This document shows positions 1-6,590 of a DNA stretch of 6,770 bases, piece after piece. The position numbers and the translations under genes were made by a program. The first letter of the stretch is position 1, and each line of letters opens with the position of its first letter. Under the pieces are notes generated by a model, which was not told where the DNA came from, did no database searches, and was given only the letters and a program-made list of their open reading frames with translations. Source of the stretch: an uncultured bacterium (GTDB taxonomy: Bacteria > Desulfobacterota > Desulfovibrionia > Desulfovibrionales > Desulfovibrionaceae); NCBI GenBank assembly GCA_905215675.1, contig CAJMRA010000136.1, positions 1 to 6,770 of the forward strand. Direction: 5' to 3'.

Positions 1-5
1 GTCTG

Positions 6-55
6 GGGGGAAGGAAACATCCCTTGCGCGCTAGCCAAGGGGGTTTCCTTCCCCC
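6..55 (-). terminator. Long hairpin downstream of ahbB (GGGGGAAGGAA family, copy 1)
   Basis: A 13-bp perfect stem pairs 6-18 with 43-55 (arm GGGGGAAGGAAAC). A second 6-bp stem pairs 21-26 with 36-41, leaving a 9-nt loop at 27-35. The hairpin starts 27 nt beyond the ahbB stop codon, where a transcription terminator is expected. It lacks a T-tract on either side, so it is not a textbook intrinsic terminator. It may instead block 3' exonucleases or act as a Rho-assisted end. A close relative lies at 3002-3057 in the same orientation relative to its upstream gene. Confidence 0.6.
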
Positions 56-82
56 GGAAGAACGATTTAGTGTTGATACGCC

Positions 83-562
83 CTAGAAATAGGTCGGGGA
101 AATCTTTTTCAATTCCCTGATGCTGGAAAGGGCGGCGTGATCATGCAGGTCGAGCATGGATTCGAGTTCCGCGACGACGCGTTCGCATTCTTCGGCGCTG
201 CGGCCGTGAACCATCGTATACAGTTCATAGGGCCAGTCCGGGGCGCTGCTGGGACGATAGTAGCAGTGCGAGACATTGGGATGCTTTGCGGCTTCCGTGC
301 CGCAGCGCTCCACGACGCTTTCCTCTTTGGGGACGATCCAGGCGACCATGGCGTTATGATTCCAGCCGGTTCGCTGATGCTTGATGCTGGCGCCGAAGCG
401 GCGGATGGCGCCGCAGTCCTTGAGGCGTTGGAGCAGGGCTATGACCTCGTCTTCGGAGCAGCCGACCTGCGCCGCAATATCGGCGTAGGGCGTGAGGCTG
501 TCGGGCAGATCCGCCTGTACAAGGCGGAGGATGGCGCGTTCCTGTTCGGTGAAGTCGAGCAC
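83..562 (-). CDS. ahbB: Siroheme decarboxylase beta subunit AhbB (Lrp/AsnC-fold)
   Basis: A 159-residue protein of the AhbA/AhbB/NirDLGH family, which has an Lrp/AsnC regulator fold but works as an enzyme. With AhbA it removes two acetate carboxyl groups from siroheme to give didecarboxysiroheme, in the cytoplasmic heme route used by sulfate reducers and archaea. Residues about 5-57 form the winged-helix part, ending in IRRFGA (53-58). The C-terminal ligand domain carries NAMVAW (70-75), VSHCYYR (97-103), DWPYELYTMVHG (109-120) and SIRELKK (147-153). The SHCYxR and WPYxLYTMVH signatures are those I associate with AhbB rather than AhbA. The start is GTG, supported by AAAGGAG six bases upstream. 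No AhbA, AhbC, AhbD or hemB lies in the window, so the partner is encoded elsewhere. The alternative is a plain AsnC-type regulator, which the signatures make unlikely. Confidence 0.85.
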   Translation of the reverse strand: MLDFTEQERAILRLVQADLPDSLTPYADIAAQVGCSEDEVIALLQRLKDCGAIRRFGASIKHQRTGWNHNAMVAWIVPKEESVVERCGTEAAKHPNVSHCYYRPSSAPDWPYELYTMVHGRSAEECERVVAELESMLDLHDHAALSSIRELKKISPTYF

Positions 563-568
563 GCGATT

Positions 569-575
569 CTCCTTT
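569..575 (-). promoter_or_regulatory. Ribosome binding site fixing the ahbB GTG start
   Basis: On the minus strand AAAGGAG lies six bases before the GTG at 562-560. It is a strong match to the anti-Shine-Dalgarno sequence at good spacing. It supports a GTG start for ahbB rather than an internal ATG. Confidence 0.8.
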
Positions 576-619
576 GGAATCCGGGGCTGTTGCGGTCGTG
601 ATCGGGCCGGGACGGAAAA

Positions 620-644
620 GCGCCGCGCGGATGATGCGCGGCGC
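620..644. other. GC-rich hairpin in the ahbB upstream region
   Basis: GCGCCGCGC (620-628) and its exact reverse complement (636-644) flank a 7-nt spacer, giving a 9-bp stem. It sits about 57 bp upstream of the ahbB start, in the 224-bp gap between ahbB and the next gene, and so may lie in the ahbB leader. There is no T-tract and no clear promoter hexamer pair nearby. Its role is unknown. Confidence 0.4.
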
Positions 645-724
645 GGAGCTGTCGCCGGAGGAGGACGGCGTTCGTCCGCGCGGGGAACGGAAACCGTCGC
701 CTGGGGCCTGAATCGGAGTAACTG

Positions 725-790
725 CTCGAGAGCAATATCAGTTTGAAACGCCGCGCGTTTTCACCTTTTTCAAAGGTGAAAACGCTCTAG
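725..790. repeat. REP/BIME-like palindromic intergenic element, copy 1
   Basis: The left end (725-748) reads CTCGAGAGC then AATATCAGTTTGAAA. The right end, read on the minus strand from 790, is CTAGAGC then GTTTTCACCTTTGAAA, so the two ends are similar and inverted. The right half is a perfect 13-bp hairpin, 756-768 with 772-784 and a 3-nt loop. The left end matches the complement of 2949-2968 at 19 of 20 bases, and the similarity continues to 760 with only transitions over the next 12 bases. The element lies directly 3' of the 184-residue gene and contains that gene's stop codon (787-789). No open reading frame is inside. Confidence 0.65.
756..784 (-). terminator. Perfect 13-bp hairpin abutting the stop codon of the 184-aa gene
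   Basis: Arms 756-768 and 772-784 (CGTTTTCACCTTT and its complement) are joined by a 3-nt loop. The stem begins two bases after the TAG stop on the minus strand. Position and strength suggest a transcript end or an RNA-protecting 3' structure. No T-tract follows on the minus strand, so intrinsic termination is uncertain. It is the right half of the palindromic element at 725-790. Confidence 0.5.
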
Positions 791-1341
791 CGGTTGAAGG
801 AACGGGCGAACAGATCCTGAATGGCGTCGCGGCCGTTGTCTTCAAGAAAACGGGTGCCGGTGGCCGCAAAATGGGCGTGCTCGATGCGGGGACGCTGGAC
901 GGCCACCCACTGATCCTTCTGCCAGGTGAACCAGCCGTTCCTGGGCTGGTCGAAGACGAGCAGCGGCTTGTTGCAGATCTTGGCGAATTCCGCGCCCCAG
1001 CCGGTGCCGCCCTTGACGGTGTTGTCGGGCTGGATGGCGCCGATGACGATGACCTGATTGCCGCTGCTGACCTGCCAGCAGATGGACTGGAGAACCTTGC
1101 GGAACAGGGGCGCGCGCGTATATTCGCGGTTCATGAGCTTGGACACGTACGTGAGGCTGACGTCCTTGAGGGCCAGCTCTTCGGAGGTCAGGATGCGGAC
1201 GCCGCGTTTGCGTTCGCTCTGGTGACCTTCAAAGCTGTAGTTCACTTCTTCAATGCCCCAGCCTTCGGCCAGCGCGCCGAAAAATTGCTCCGTTCCGGCA
1301 GCGCCGCCGCTGTACAGGACACATTGTTTGGGATTGAGCAT
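787..1341 (-). CDS. Conserved protein of unknown function, Rossmann/SLOG-like
   Basis: A 184-residue cytoplasmic protein with no signal peptide or membrane segment. I do not recognise a named function. A hydrophobic strand leads into a glycine loop at the N-terminus (CVLYSGGAAGTE, 7-18). A second strand, QVIVIGAI (96-103), is followed by VKGGTGWGAEFAK (109-121), then NKPLLVFDQ (124-132) and a tryptophan-rich stretch (W137, W140, W145). ATGTR (160-164) comes before a final helix. Paired Gly-rich loops, the second resembling GG-x-GT-x-x-E, are what SLOG/lysine-decarboxylase-like nucleotide-binding proteins show, so nucleotide or nucleoside binding is a reasonable inference. The start is the ATG at 1341, with AGGAGG seven bases upstream. 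A GTG 33 bases further upstream is possible but has only a weak, badly spaced site. The stop codon lies inside a repeat element. The gene appears to be its own transcription unit. Confidence 0.75.
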   Translation of the reverse strand: MLNPKQCVLYSGGAAGTEQFFGALAEGWGIEEVNYSFEGHQSERKRGVRILTSEELALKDVSLTYVSKLMNREYTRAPLFRKVLQSICWQVSSGNQVIVIGAIQPDNTVKGGTGWGAEFAKICNKPLLVFDQPRNGWFTWQKDQWVAVQRPRIEHAHFAATGTRFLEDNGRDAIQDLFARSFNR

Positions 1342-1348
1342 GCTCGGG

Positions 1349-1354
1349 CCTCCT
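1349..1354 (-). promoter_or_regulatory. Ribosome binding site fixing the start of the 184-aa gene
   Basis: A full AGGAGG on the minus strand is seven bases before the ATG at 1341-1339. It argues for the 184-residue form over the 195-residue form that would start at the GTG at 1374-1372. Confidence 0.8.
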
Positions 1355-1412
1355 GCGTTGTGTTTTTTTATCACTACCTTCGCGGTGAAGGCGTATGGTT
1401 CGTTCTTGTGGC

Positions 1413-1441
1413 ATCATGGCAGAAATCCGCCCTTACGGCAA
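1413..1441 (-). promoter_or_regulatory. Candidate sigma-70-type promoter for the 184-aa gene
   Basis: On the minus strand TTGCCG (1441-1436) and CATGAT (1418-1413) are separated by exactly 17 bp. Each hexamer matches four of six consensus bases. Transcription would start near 1406, leaving a leader of about 65 nt that contains an A-rich run and the AGGAGG site. It lies in the 147-bp gap after alr, consistent with separate transcription. Found by eye only. Confidence 0.4.
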
Positions 1442-1488
1442 GACGGGGCGGAGATGTCCGCAGTGCGGCGCGGCGCGCGCCGTCCTGC

Positions 1489-2628
1489 TTACGCCTGTTC
1501 CTCGTCGTAGACGCGGGGATTCGTCATGCCCACGAGGCAGAGGATCTCGTAGGCGATGGTGTCGAGGGGGGCGGCCCAGTCGTCCGGGGTGACGGGGGCG
1601 TCCGGGCCTGCCGGGCCGCCCAGCAGCCAGGCGCGATCGCCCGGCTGCACGTCGTGCAGTGCGGAAATGTCCGCCATCAGCATGCCCATGCAGATGCGGC
1701 CCACCTGCGGCACGCGGCGGCCGTGGAGGCGGAGAGGCAGGGCGTTGGACAGGACGCGCGGCACGGCGTTGGCGTAGCCGCAGCCCAGCACGGCGACCTG
1801 CATGTCGCGCGGGGCGGTGAAGATGCGGCCGTAGGAAAGGCTCTGGCCCTTTTTCAGGGCGTGCGTCCTGATGACGGGCGCGGAAAGGCTCATAACCCAT
1901 TCCAGCGCCTCGCCCCTGTCTGCCCAGGCTGTGCCGGCCAGAGGATTGCCGCCATAGACGGCGTAGCCGGGGCGGCAGACCTCGAAACGGGCCTGCGGCC
2001 ATGCCAGCGTCCCCGCGGAATTGCCCAGCGAGCGTTCCATGTCGGGAAAGACGGCGCGGACGGCGTCGGTCATGGCCGTGAAGTCCCGCAGCTGCCGGAG
2101 GGTGTAGTCCTGTTCTTCGGGCGTGTCAGCCACGGCGAAATGCGAGATGGCCAGCGCCGGGCGCAGACCGGGCGCGGCGCGCAGGGCCTCCAGCAGGGCG
2201 GGCACGTCTTCGGGCACGAAGCCGAGGCGGCCCATGCCGGAATCGAATTTGAGGGCCACATGCCAGGGCCGATCCGCGGAGGCCAGCGCGGCGGCGCGGG
2301 CCACGTCTTCGGGGCAGGCCACAAGGGGCGTGAGGTCCAGCGCGCGGGCGCGTTGCCAGTCGTCGGGCGTCAGCTGTCCCAGCAGGGGTACGATGCGCTG
2401 GGAAAAACCGGCGTCGCGCAGGGCGCGTCCCTCGTCCACGAGCCCCACGGCAAAGCGTTGCGCTCCGGCGTCGGCAAGCGCGCGGGCGACGGGCAGCAGG
2501 CCGTGTCCATAGGCGTCCGCCTTGATGACGGGCATGAGCCGTTCGGCTTCGCCCAGCCGGGCGAAGTTGCGCCGCAGGGCGGCAAGGTTCACATGACAGC
2601 GCGAGGGCGTGAATTCGCAGACAGACAT
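1489..2628 (-). CDS. alr: Alanine racemase
   Basis: A 379-residue PLP-dependent fold-type III enzyme that interconverts L- and D-alanine in the cytoplasm to supply D-Ala for peptidoglycan. The length is normal for the family. The PLP lysine is K36 in VIKADAYGHG (34-43). K127 in LKFDSGMGRLG corresponds to the lysine carbamylated in other racemases, and R134 is the substrate-contacting arginine. H163 (SHF), N203-S204 (NSAG) and R219 (CRPGYAVYG), which contacts the pyridine nitrogen, are present. The second catalytic base is Y266 in SLSYGRIF. ICMGM (312-316) departs from the usual [S/C]-M-D-x by having Gly315 for Asp. Y360 (IAYEIL) completes the entryway. The ATG has AAGGA nine bases upstream. 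No partner gene (such as ddl or a replicative helicase) is adjacent. A hairpin-rich spacer separates it from the chemotaxis gene upstream. Confidence 0.95.
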   Translation of the reverse strand: MSVCEFTPSRCHVNLAALRRNFARLGEAERLMPVIKADAYGHGLLPVARALADAGAQRFAVGLVDEGRALRDAGFSQRIVPLLGQLTPDDWQRARALDLTPLVACPEDVARAAALASADRPWHVALKFDSGMGRLGFVPEDVPALLEALRAAPGLRPALAISHFAVADTPEEQDYTLRQLRDFTAMTDAVRAVFPDMERSLGNSAGTLAWPQARFEVCRPGYAVYGGNPLAGTAWADRGEALEWVMSLSAPVIRTHALKKGQSLSYGRIFTAPRDMQVAVLGCGYANAVPRVLSNALPLRLHGRRVPQVGRICMGMLMADISALHDVQPGDRAWLLGGPAGPDAPVTPDDWAAPLDTIAYEILCLVGMTNPRVYDEEQA

Positions 2629-2717
2629 GGCGGATTATCCTTGATGAAGGGACTGAAAGGGGCGTTGGGGCCGGGCGGCAGGCTGCGTCGCGGGCGCTCG
2701 TGCCGGGGCGGCTGTCG

Positions 2718-2746
2718 AGAGTACGGGAGGTTTGCGTTCCGCGCAA
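2718..2746 (-). promoter_or_regulatory. Weak candidate promoter for alr
   Basis: On the minus strand TTGCGC (2746-2741) and TACTCT (2723-2718) are 17 bp apart, about 90 bp before the alr ATG and downstream of the stacked hairpins. The hexamers match the sigma-70 consensus only moderately in GC-rich DNA, so this may be chance. Confidence 0.25.
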
Positions 2747-2764
2747 GGCGCGGGAAGCGTTCAA

Positions 2765-2832
2765 GGGGAAGAAAAACCGCCCTGCGCGGCCGTCCGTACG
2801 AGGAGCGGCGTTGACGGCGGGTTTTCTTCCCC
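2765..2832. repeat. Long hairpin upstream of alr (GGGGAAG-type arms)
   Basis: Arms 2765-2781 and 2816-2832 pair over 17 positions with one mismatch (GGGGAAGAAAAACCGCC against its near-complement), around a 34-nt GC-rich loop. The outer arm resembles the GGGGGAAGGAA stems at 6-55 and 3002-3057, so it may be a diverged member of that family. On the minus strand it lies between the upstream chemotaxis gene and alr, where it could stop read-through into alr. Confidence 0.5.
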
Positions 2833-2848
2833 CTGTGGAGCATGTCGT

Positions 2849-2886
2849 TTTCGGGAGCGGGGCGGCGCTGTGCCGCCCCGCCGAAA
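2849..2886. other. GC-rich hairpin in the alr upstream spacer
   Basis: CGGGGCGGC (2858-2866) pairs perfectly with 2872-2880 around a 5-nt loop. An outer TTTCGG (2849-2854) pairs with CCGAAA (2881-2886), leaving a 3-nt bulge at 2855-2857. The total is 15 pairs. No T-tract follows on either strand. It is one of five adjacent hairpins in this spacer. Confidence 0.45.
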
Positions 2887-2931
2887 GTCTGCGGAAAAAT
2901 CGCGTTTTCCCGCGAAGCGACAGGCCGTATG

Positions 2932-2970
2932 GTTTGAAATGCGCAGTATTTCAAACTGAAATTGCTCTAG
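2932..2970. repeat. REP/BIME-like palindromic intergenic element, copy 2
   Basis: A perfect 9-bp inverted repeat, GTTTGAAAT (2932-2940) and ATTTCAAAC (2948-2956), is followed by an end that reads CTAGAGCAATTTCAGTTTGAAA on the minus strand from 2970. Positions 2949-2968 match 729-748 in opposite orientation at 19 of 20 bases. Compared over 32 bases the two copies differ at five positions, four of them transitions. It is intergenic, like copy 1. Confidence 0.65.
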
Positions 2971-3001
2971 TAGGCGCGGGTTTTGGGGAGGATGGGGGAG
3001 T

Positions 3002-3057
3002 TTGAGGGGGAAGGAACTTCTTTTTGCCGCGAGCAAAAGGGGTTCCTTCCCCCTCAA
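3002..3057 (-). terminator. Long hairpin downstream of the chemotaxis gene (GGGGGAAGGAA family, copy 2)
   Basis: A 16-bp perfect stem pairs 3002-3017 with 3042-3057 (TTGAGGGGGAAGGAAC). An inner 8-bp stem, with one T-G pair, joins 3020-3027 to 3033-3040 around a 5-nt loop. It begins 24 nt after the TAA of the chemotaxis gene on the minus strand, so it is a probable 3' end or terminator. As with copy 1, no T-tract follows. Arms and parts of the apical stem (GCT-x-GCG-x-GCAA when read on the minus strand) are shared with copy 1. Confidence 0.65.
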
Positions 3058-3081
3058 GACAAAACATAATGAGTCCTGAGC

Positions 3082-5136
3082 TTAGGCCTGCTTCAGATCC
3101 TGAATGAGGCCCGCCAGGGTCTCGGCCTGCGCGGCCAGTTCGGCGACGGCCTTGGCGGCTTCGGCCATGGCGTCGGCCGTCTGCTTGGACATGTCGCTGA
3201 CCTGGAAGATGGAATGATTGATCTGTTCGCTGGCCGCGGACTGTTCCTCGCTGGCCGTGGCGATGGCGTTGATCTGATCGGCGGTGGATTCCACCATGCT
3301 CACGATTTCCTGCAGGGCCGTACCGGACTGGTTGGCAAGGCCGGTGGCCTCCTCGATCTGGGACACGGCGTCGTCAACCGAGGCCGTGCTCTTGGCGGCG
3401 CTGTCCTGGATGGCCTTGATGGCGTTGCCCACATCCTGCGTGGAAGCCATGGTCTTTTCGGCAAGCTTGCGCACCTCGTCGGCCACGACGGCAAAGCCGC
3501 GTCCGGCTTCCCCTGCCCGCGCGGCCTCGATGGCCGCGTTGAGGGCCAGCAGGTTTGTCTGGTCCGCAATATCCGAAATGACGTTCATGATCTGGGTGAT
3601 GGCCTGCGTATGCTCGTTGAGCTGGCCCATATCTTCCTTGAGGCGCAGGGAGGTGGCGTGGACGGACTGAATCCGTTGCAGCGAGCGTTCCACAATCTGG
3701 GCCCCGGATTCGGCCTTCTGCCGGGTTTCCGTGGAGGCCGCGGAAGCGGTGGACGAATTCTTGGCCACTTCCTGCACCGTGGCGTTCATCTGATTCATGG
3801 CCGTGGCGGCTTCGGTCAGCTGCTGGGCCGATTCCGCGGCGCCCTTGTCGGACTGTTCAATCTGCGCCGAAAGCTGGGCGGAAGCGGAAGAGACGGCGCT
3901 GCCCACCTGCGCCAGCTTGTCCGCGGCCCGCAGCATGGCGGCGGTCTTTTCCCTGGCTTCCCTGCCGGCCTCCTCGGCCTGGCGCATGGCTTCCTGCGCC
4001 TTGCGGGATTCCTCGTTGGCCTGCGCTTCCTTCTGCCGCGCGGAAGCAATCATGTTCTTGAGCTGCTGGAGCATGACGGCCAGGGCGTCGAACAGTTCGC
4101 CCAGTTCGTCGTTGCGCTGGATGGAGCCCGTCTGATCCAGGTTCCCTTCGGAGACGGCCTTGGCAAAGGCGACGCCCTTGAGAAGATCGCGGATGATGGG
4201 GCGCACGATCAGCCAGATGAGCAGCGCCACAAGAACGGCGCCGGCCAGCATGACGGCCATGCTGACGTTGCGGATATAGCCTGTGGCGTCGTCCACTTCG
4301 GAAAGATCAATGCAGGTGACGGCAATCCAGCCCGATTCGTCGTCCCGGCGGAAATTGAGCTGACGTTCCACACCCTTGGAGGTGACATAGCGCAGCGCGC
4401 CTTCCGGCTTTGCCAGAATCTGGCGACCCCAGTCCGTGGTCTTGGCGTCGAACTTCAGGATCAGGGCGGAGTCGGGATGGGCGATCATCAGGCCGCTGTC
4501 ATCCACGATATAGGCAAAGCCCGTATGTCCGATACTGATGCCGGCAATGGTATTGGCGACCACGTCCGAGCAGGGAACCGTGGTGTAGATGGTACCTACG
4601 ATCTTGCCGGCGCTGTCCCGCATGGGCGTGATGACGGACATGACCGTATTCTGGCTTGCCATGCTGACGAAGGGCGCGGAAATGCTCGTGTCACCCTGCA
4701 TCGCATCCTGAAAATAGCGGCGCTTGCCCACGTTCACCTTGCCGATGGACGAGGGGTCGCTGCTGGCGATGACAAGACCCTGCCCGTCGGTGAAGTTGAT
4801 GCTTTCAAAGTGCGTATAGACCTTGCCGAAGTTTTCAAGCGTATCCTGCGCCAGTTGCAGGGCTTCTTCCCGGTTGCCGCCCTGTCCGCCCAGCACGTCG
4901 GCCAGCGCCCGCAGCCGGGCCGTGGCCGCTATGGCTTTCACGCTGGTCTTGTAGGACATGGTGGCCGTCCGCACGTTGCGGAGCAGGGTGATGCTGGTGG
5001 CCTCCAGCTCCTGCTGGAAGGCGTCCTCCAGCTGGTTGGTCACGATGCTGATGACCGTCATGGTGCTGCATGTCATCAGGATGATGAGCGCCCCGAGAAT
5101 GGGCAGCAGCAGCTTCTTTTGTAAGGTAAGTTTCAT
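3082..5136 (-). CDS. Methyl-accepting chemotaxis protein with periplasmic Cache-type sensor
   Basis: A 684-residue transmembrane chemoreceptor that senses a periplasmic ligand and controls the CheA kinase. TM1 spans about residues 9-32. The periplasmic region (about 33-290) looks like a double-Cache module, with RRYF (139-142), APFVSMASQ (154-162), a GKIVGTIY strand (177-184), and GFAYIVDDSGLMIAHPD (206-222) in the second lobe. TM2 is about 291-312 and HAMP about 313-365, including NDELGELFDAL. An Ala/Glu-rich coiled coil (about 366-405) leads to the signalling domain. The hairpin tip is present in full: DQTNLLALNAAIEAARAGE (525-543), GRGFAVVADEVRKLAEKT (545-562). The C-terminus (LIQDLKQA) has no CheR-binding pentapeptide. 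I cannot name the ligand; the usual amino-acid-binding dCache motif is not obvious. The ATG has AAGGAGG four bases upstream, and a promoter candidate and a palindrome precede it. No che genes are adjacent, so it is an orphan receptor gene. Confidence 0.93.
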   Translation of the reverse strand: MKLTLQKKLLLPILGALIILMTCSTMTVISIVTNQLEDAFQQELEATSITLLRNVRTATMSYKTSVKAIAATARLRALADVLGGQGGNREEALQLAQDTLENFGKVYTHFESINFTDGQGLVIASSDPSSIGKVNVGKRRYFQDAMQGDTSISAPFVSMASQNTVMSVITPMRDSAGKIVGTIYTTVPCSDVVANTIAGISIGHTGFAYIVDDSGLMIAHPDSALILKFDAKTTDWGRQILAKPEGALRYVTSKGVERQLNFRRDDESGWIAVTCIDLSEVDDATGYIRNVSMAVMLAGAVLVALLIWLIVRPIIRDLLKGVAFAKAVSEGNLDQTGSIQRNDELGELFDALAVMLQQLKNMIASARQKEAQANEESRKAQEAMRQAEEAGREAREKTAAMLRAADKLAQVGSAVSSASAQLSAQIEQSDKGAAESAQQLTEAATAMNQMNATVQEVAKNSSTASAASTETRQKAESGAQIVERSLQRIQSVHATSLRLKEDMGQLNEHTQAITQIMNVISDIADQTNLLALNAAIEAARAGEAGRGFAVVADEVRKLAEKTMASTQDVGNAIKAIQDSAAKSTASVDDAVSQIEEATGLANQSGTALQEIVSMVESTADQINAIATASEEQSAASEQINHSIFQVSDMSKQTADAMAEAAKAVAELAAQAETLAGLIQDLKQA

Positions 5137-5147
5137 AAGCCCTCCTT

Positions 5148-5162
5148 GACCGGATACCGGTC
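5148..5162. promoter_or_regulatory. Perfect palindrome abutting the chemotaxis gene ribosome binding site
   Basis: GACCGG-ATA-CCGGTC is a perfect 6-bp inverted repeat with a 3-nt centre, directly next to the AAGGAGG (5147-5141) of the chemotaxis gene. If the promoter at 5182-5210 is right, it lies in the 5' leader. There it could be an operator for a dimeric repressor or a small hairpin that limits ribosome access. Which of these, if either, cannot be told from sequence. Confidence 0.4.
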
Positions 5163-5181
5163 TCCTGTTTCCAACGCAAAA

Positions 5182-5210
5182 ATACTAGCAATTTTAGCCT
5201 GCGGAAACAA
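5182..5210 (-). promoter_or_regulatory. Candidate sigma-70-type promoter for the chemotaxis gene
   Basis: On the minus strand TTGTTT (5210-5205) and TAGTAT (5187-5182) are separated by 17 bp, within the AT-richer part of the tgt/chemotaxis intergenic spacer. Transcription would start near 5175, giving a leader of about 40 nt. I saw no sigma-28 (FliA) type motif in its place. Confidence 0.45.
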
Positions 5211-5218
5211 CAGGGGGC

Positions 5219-5253
5219 TTGCGGCTGCGGCCGCATCCGGCTACCCTGCGGGC
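5219..5253 (+). promoter_or_regulatory. Weak candidate promoter for tgt, possibly leaderless
   Basis: TTGCGG (5219-5224) and TACCCT (5242-5247) are 17 bp apart. The -10 hexamer ends six bases before the tgt ATG, so transcription would begin at or next to the start codon. No Shine-Dalgarno sequence is visible before this ATG. The hexamers are poor matches to consensus, so the call is tentative. Confidence 0.25.
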
Positions 5254-6387
<1,134 letters not shown>

Positions 6388-6480
6388 CAACGCGCCGTTT
6401 TTGGGGTCCCCTCCCCATGCCTGTTCCCCTCTTTTCCCCGGCGTGCCGCCCCTGCGCGGGGCACGTCGCGGAAGCCGTTC

Positions 6481-6520
6481 GCCCGCCGTTCCCCCGAGGA
6501 GCGGCGGGCCTCTTTTTTTC
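6481..6520 (+). terminator. Intrinsic terminator of tgt
   Basis: A 12-bp stem pairs 6481-6492 (GCCCGCCGTTCC) with 6498-6509, with one T-G pair and a 5-nt loop. It is followed by TCTTTTTTTC at 6511-6520. A GC-rich stem with a T-tract on the plus strand is a textbook Rho-independent terminator for tgt. It implies a 3' untranslated region of about 130 nt. Confidence 0.9.
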
Positions 6521-6590
6521 TCTCCGATACCGCCGGAACCGTCTTCGGAGGACGATCCCCTGAAGGCGGCATATTTTTATATTTTGTATC

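Noticed and set aside
1372..1374. GTG start giving a 195-residue version of the unknown protein
   Set aside because: The site upstream is weak and too close, while the ATG at 1341 has a full AGGAGG at ideal spacing.
1395..1592. A small plus-strand frame containing CPQCG, suggestive of a zinc ribbon
   Set aside because: Only one CxxC is present, it has no ribosome binding site, and most of it is antisense to the 3' end of alr.
871..2814. A 647-codon open frame on the plus strand across alr and the 184-residue gene
   Set aside because: It is antisense to two recognisable genes, has low-complexity G/A/R/H-rich translation, and resembles no family. Long antisense frames are normal opposite GC-rich genes.
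2765..3057. Possible CRISPR array from the run of repeats
   Set aside because: The repeats are different hairpins at irregular spacing, not identical direct repeats with uniform spacers.
3214..5124. A 636-codon open frame on the plus strand opposite the chemotaxis gene
   Set aside because: It is antisense to a clear chemoreceptor and its translation is rich in G, H, L and V with no motif. It is a codon-bias shadow.
5146..5253. N-terminal extension of tgt from a TTG at 5146
   Set aside because: The extra 36 residues do not fit the TGT family, overlap the chemotaxis gene promoter and leader, and lack a ribosome binding site.
6443..6468. Imperfect GC hairpin between the tgt stop and its terminator
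   Set aside because: Pairing needs bulges and there is no T-tract; the hairpin at 6481-6520 explains termination better.
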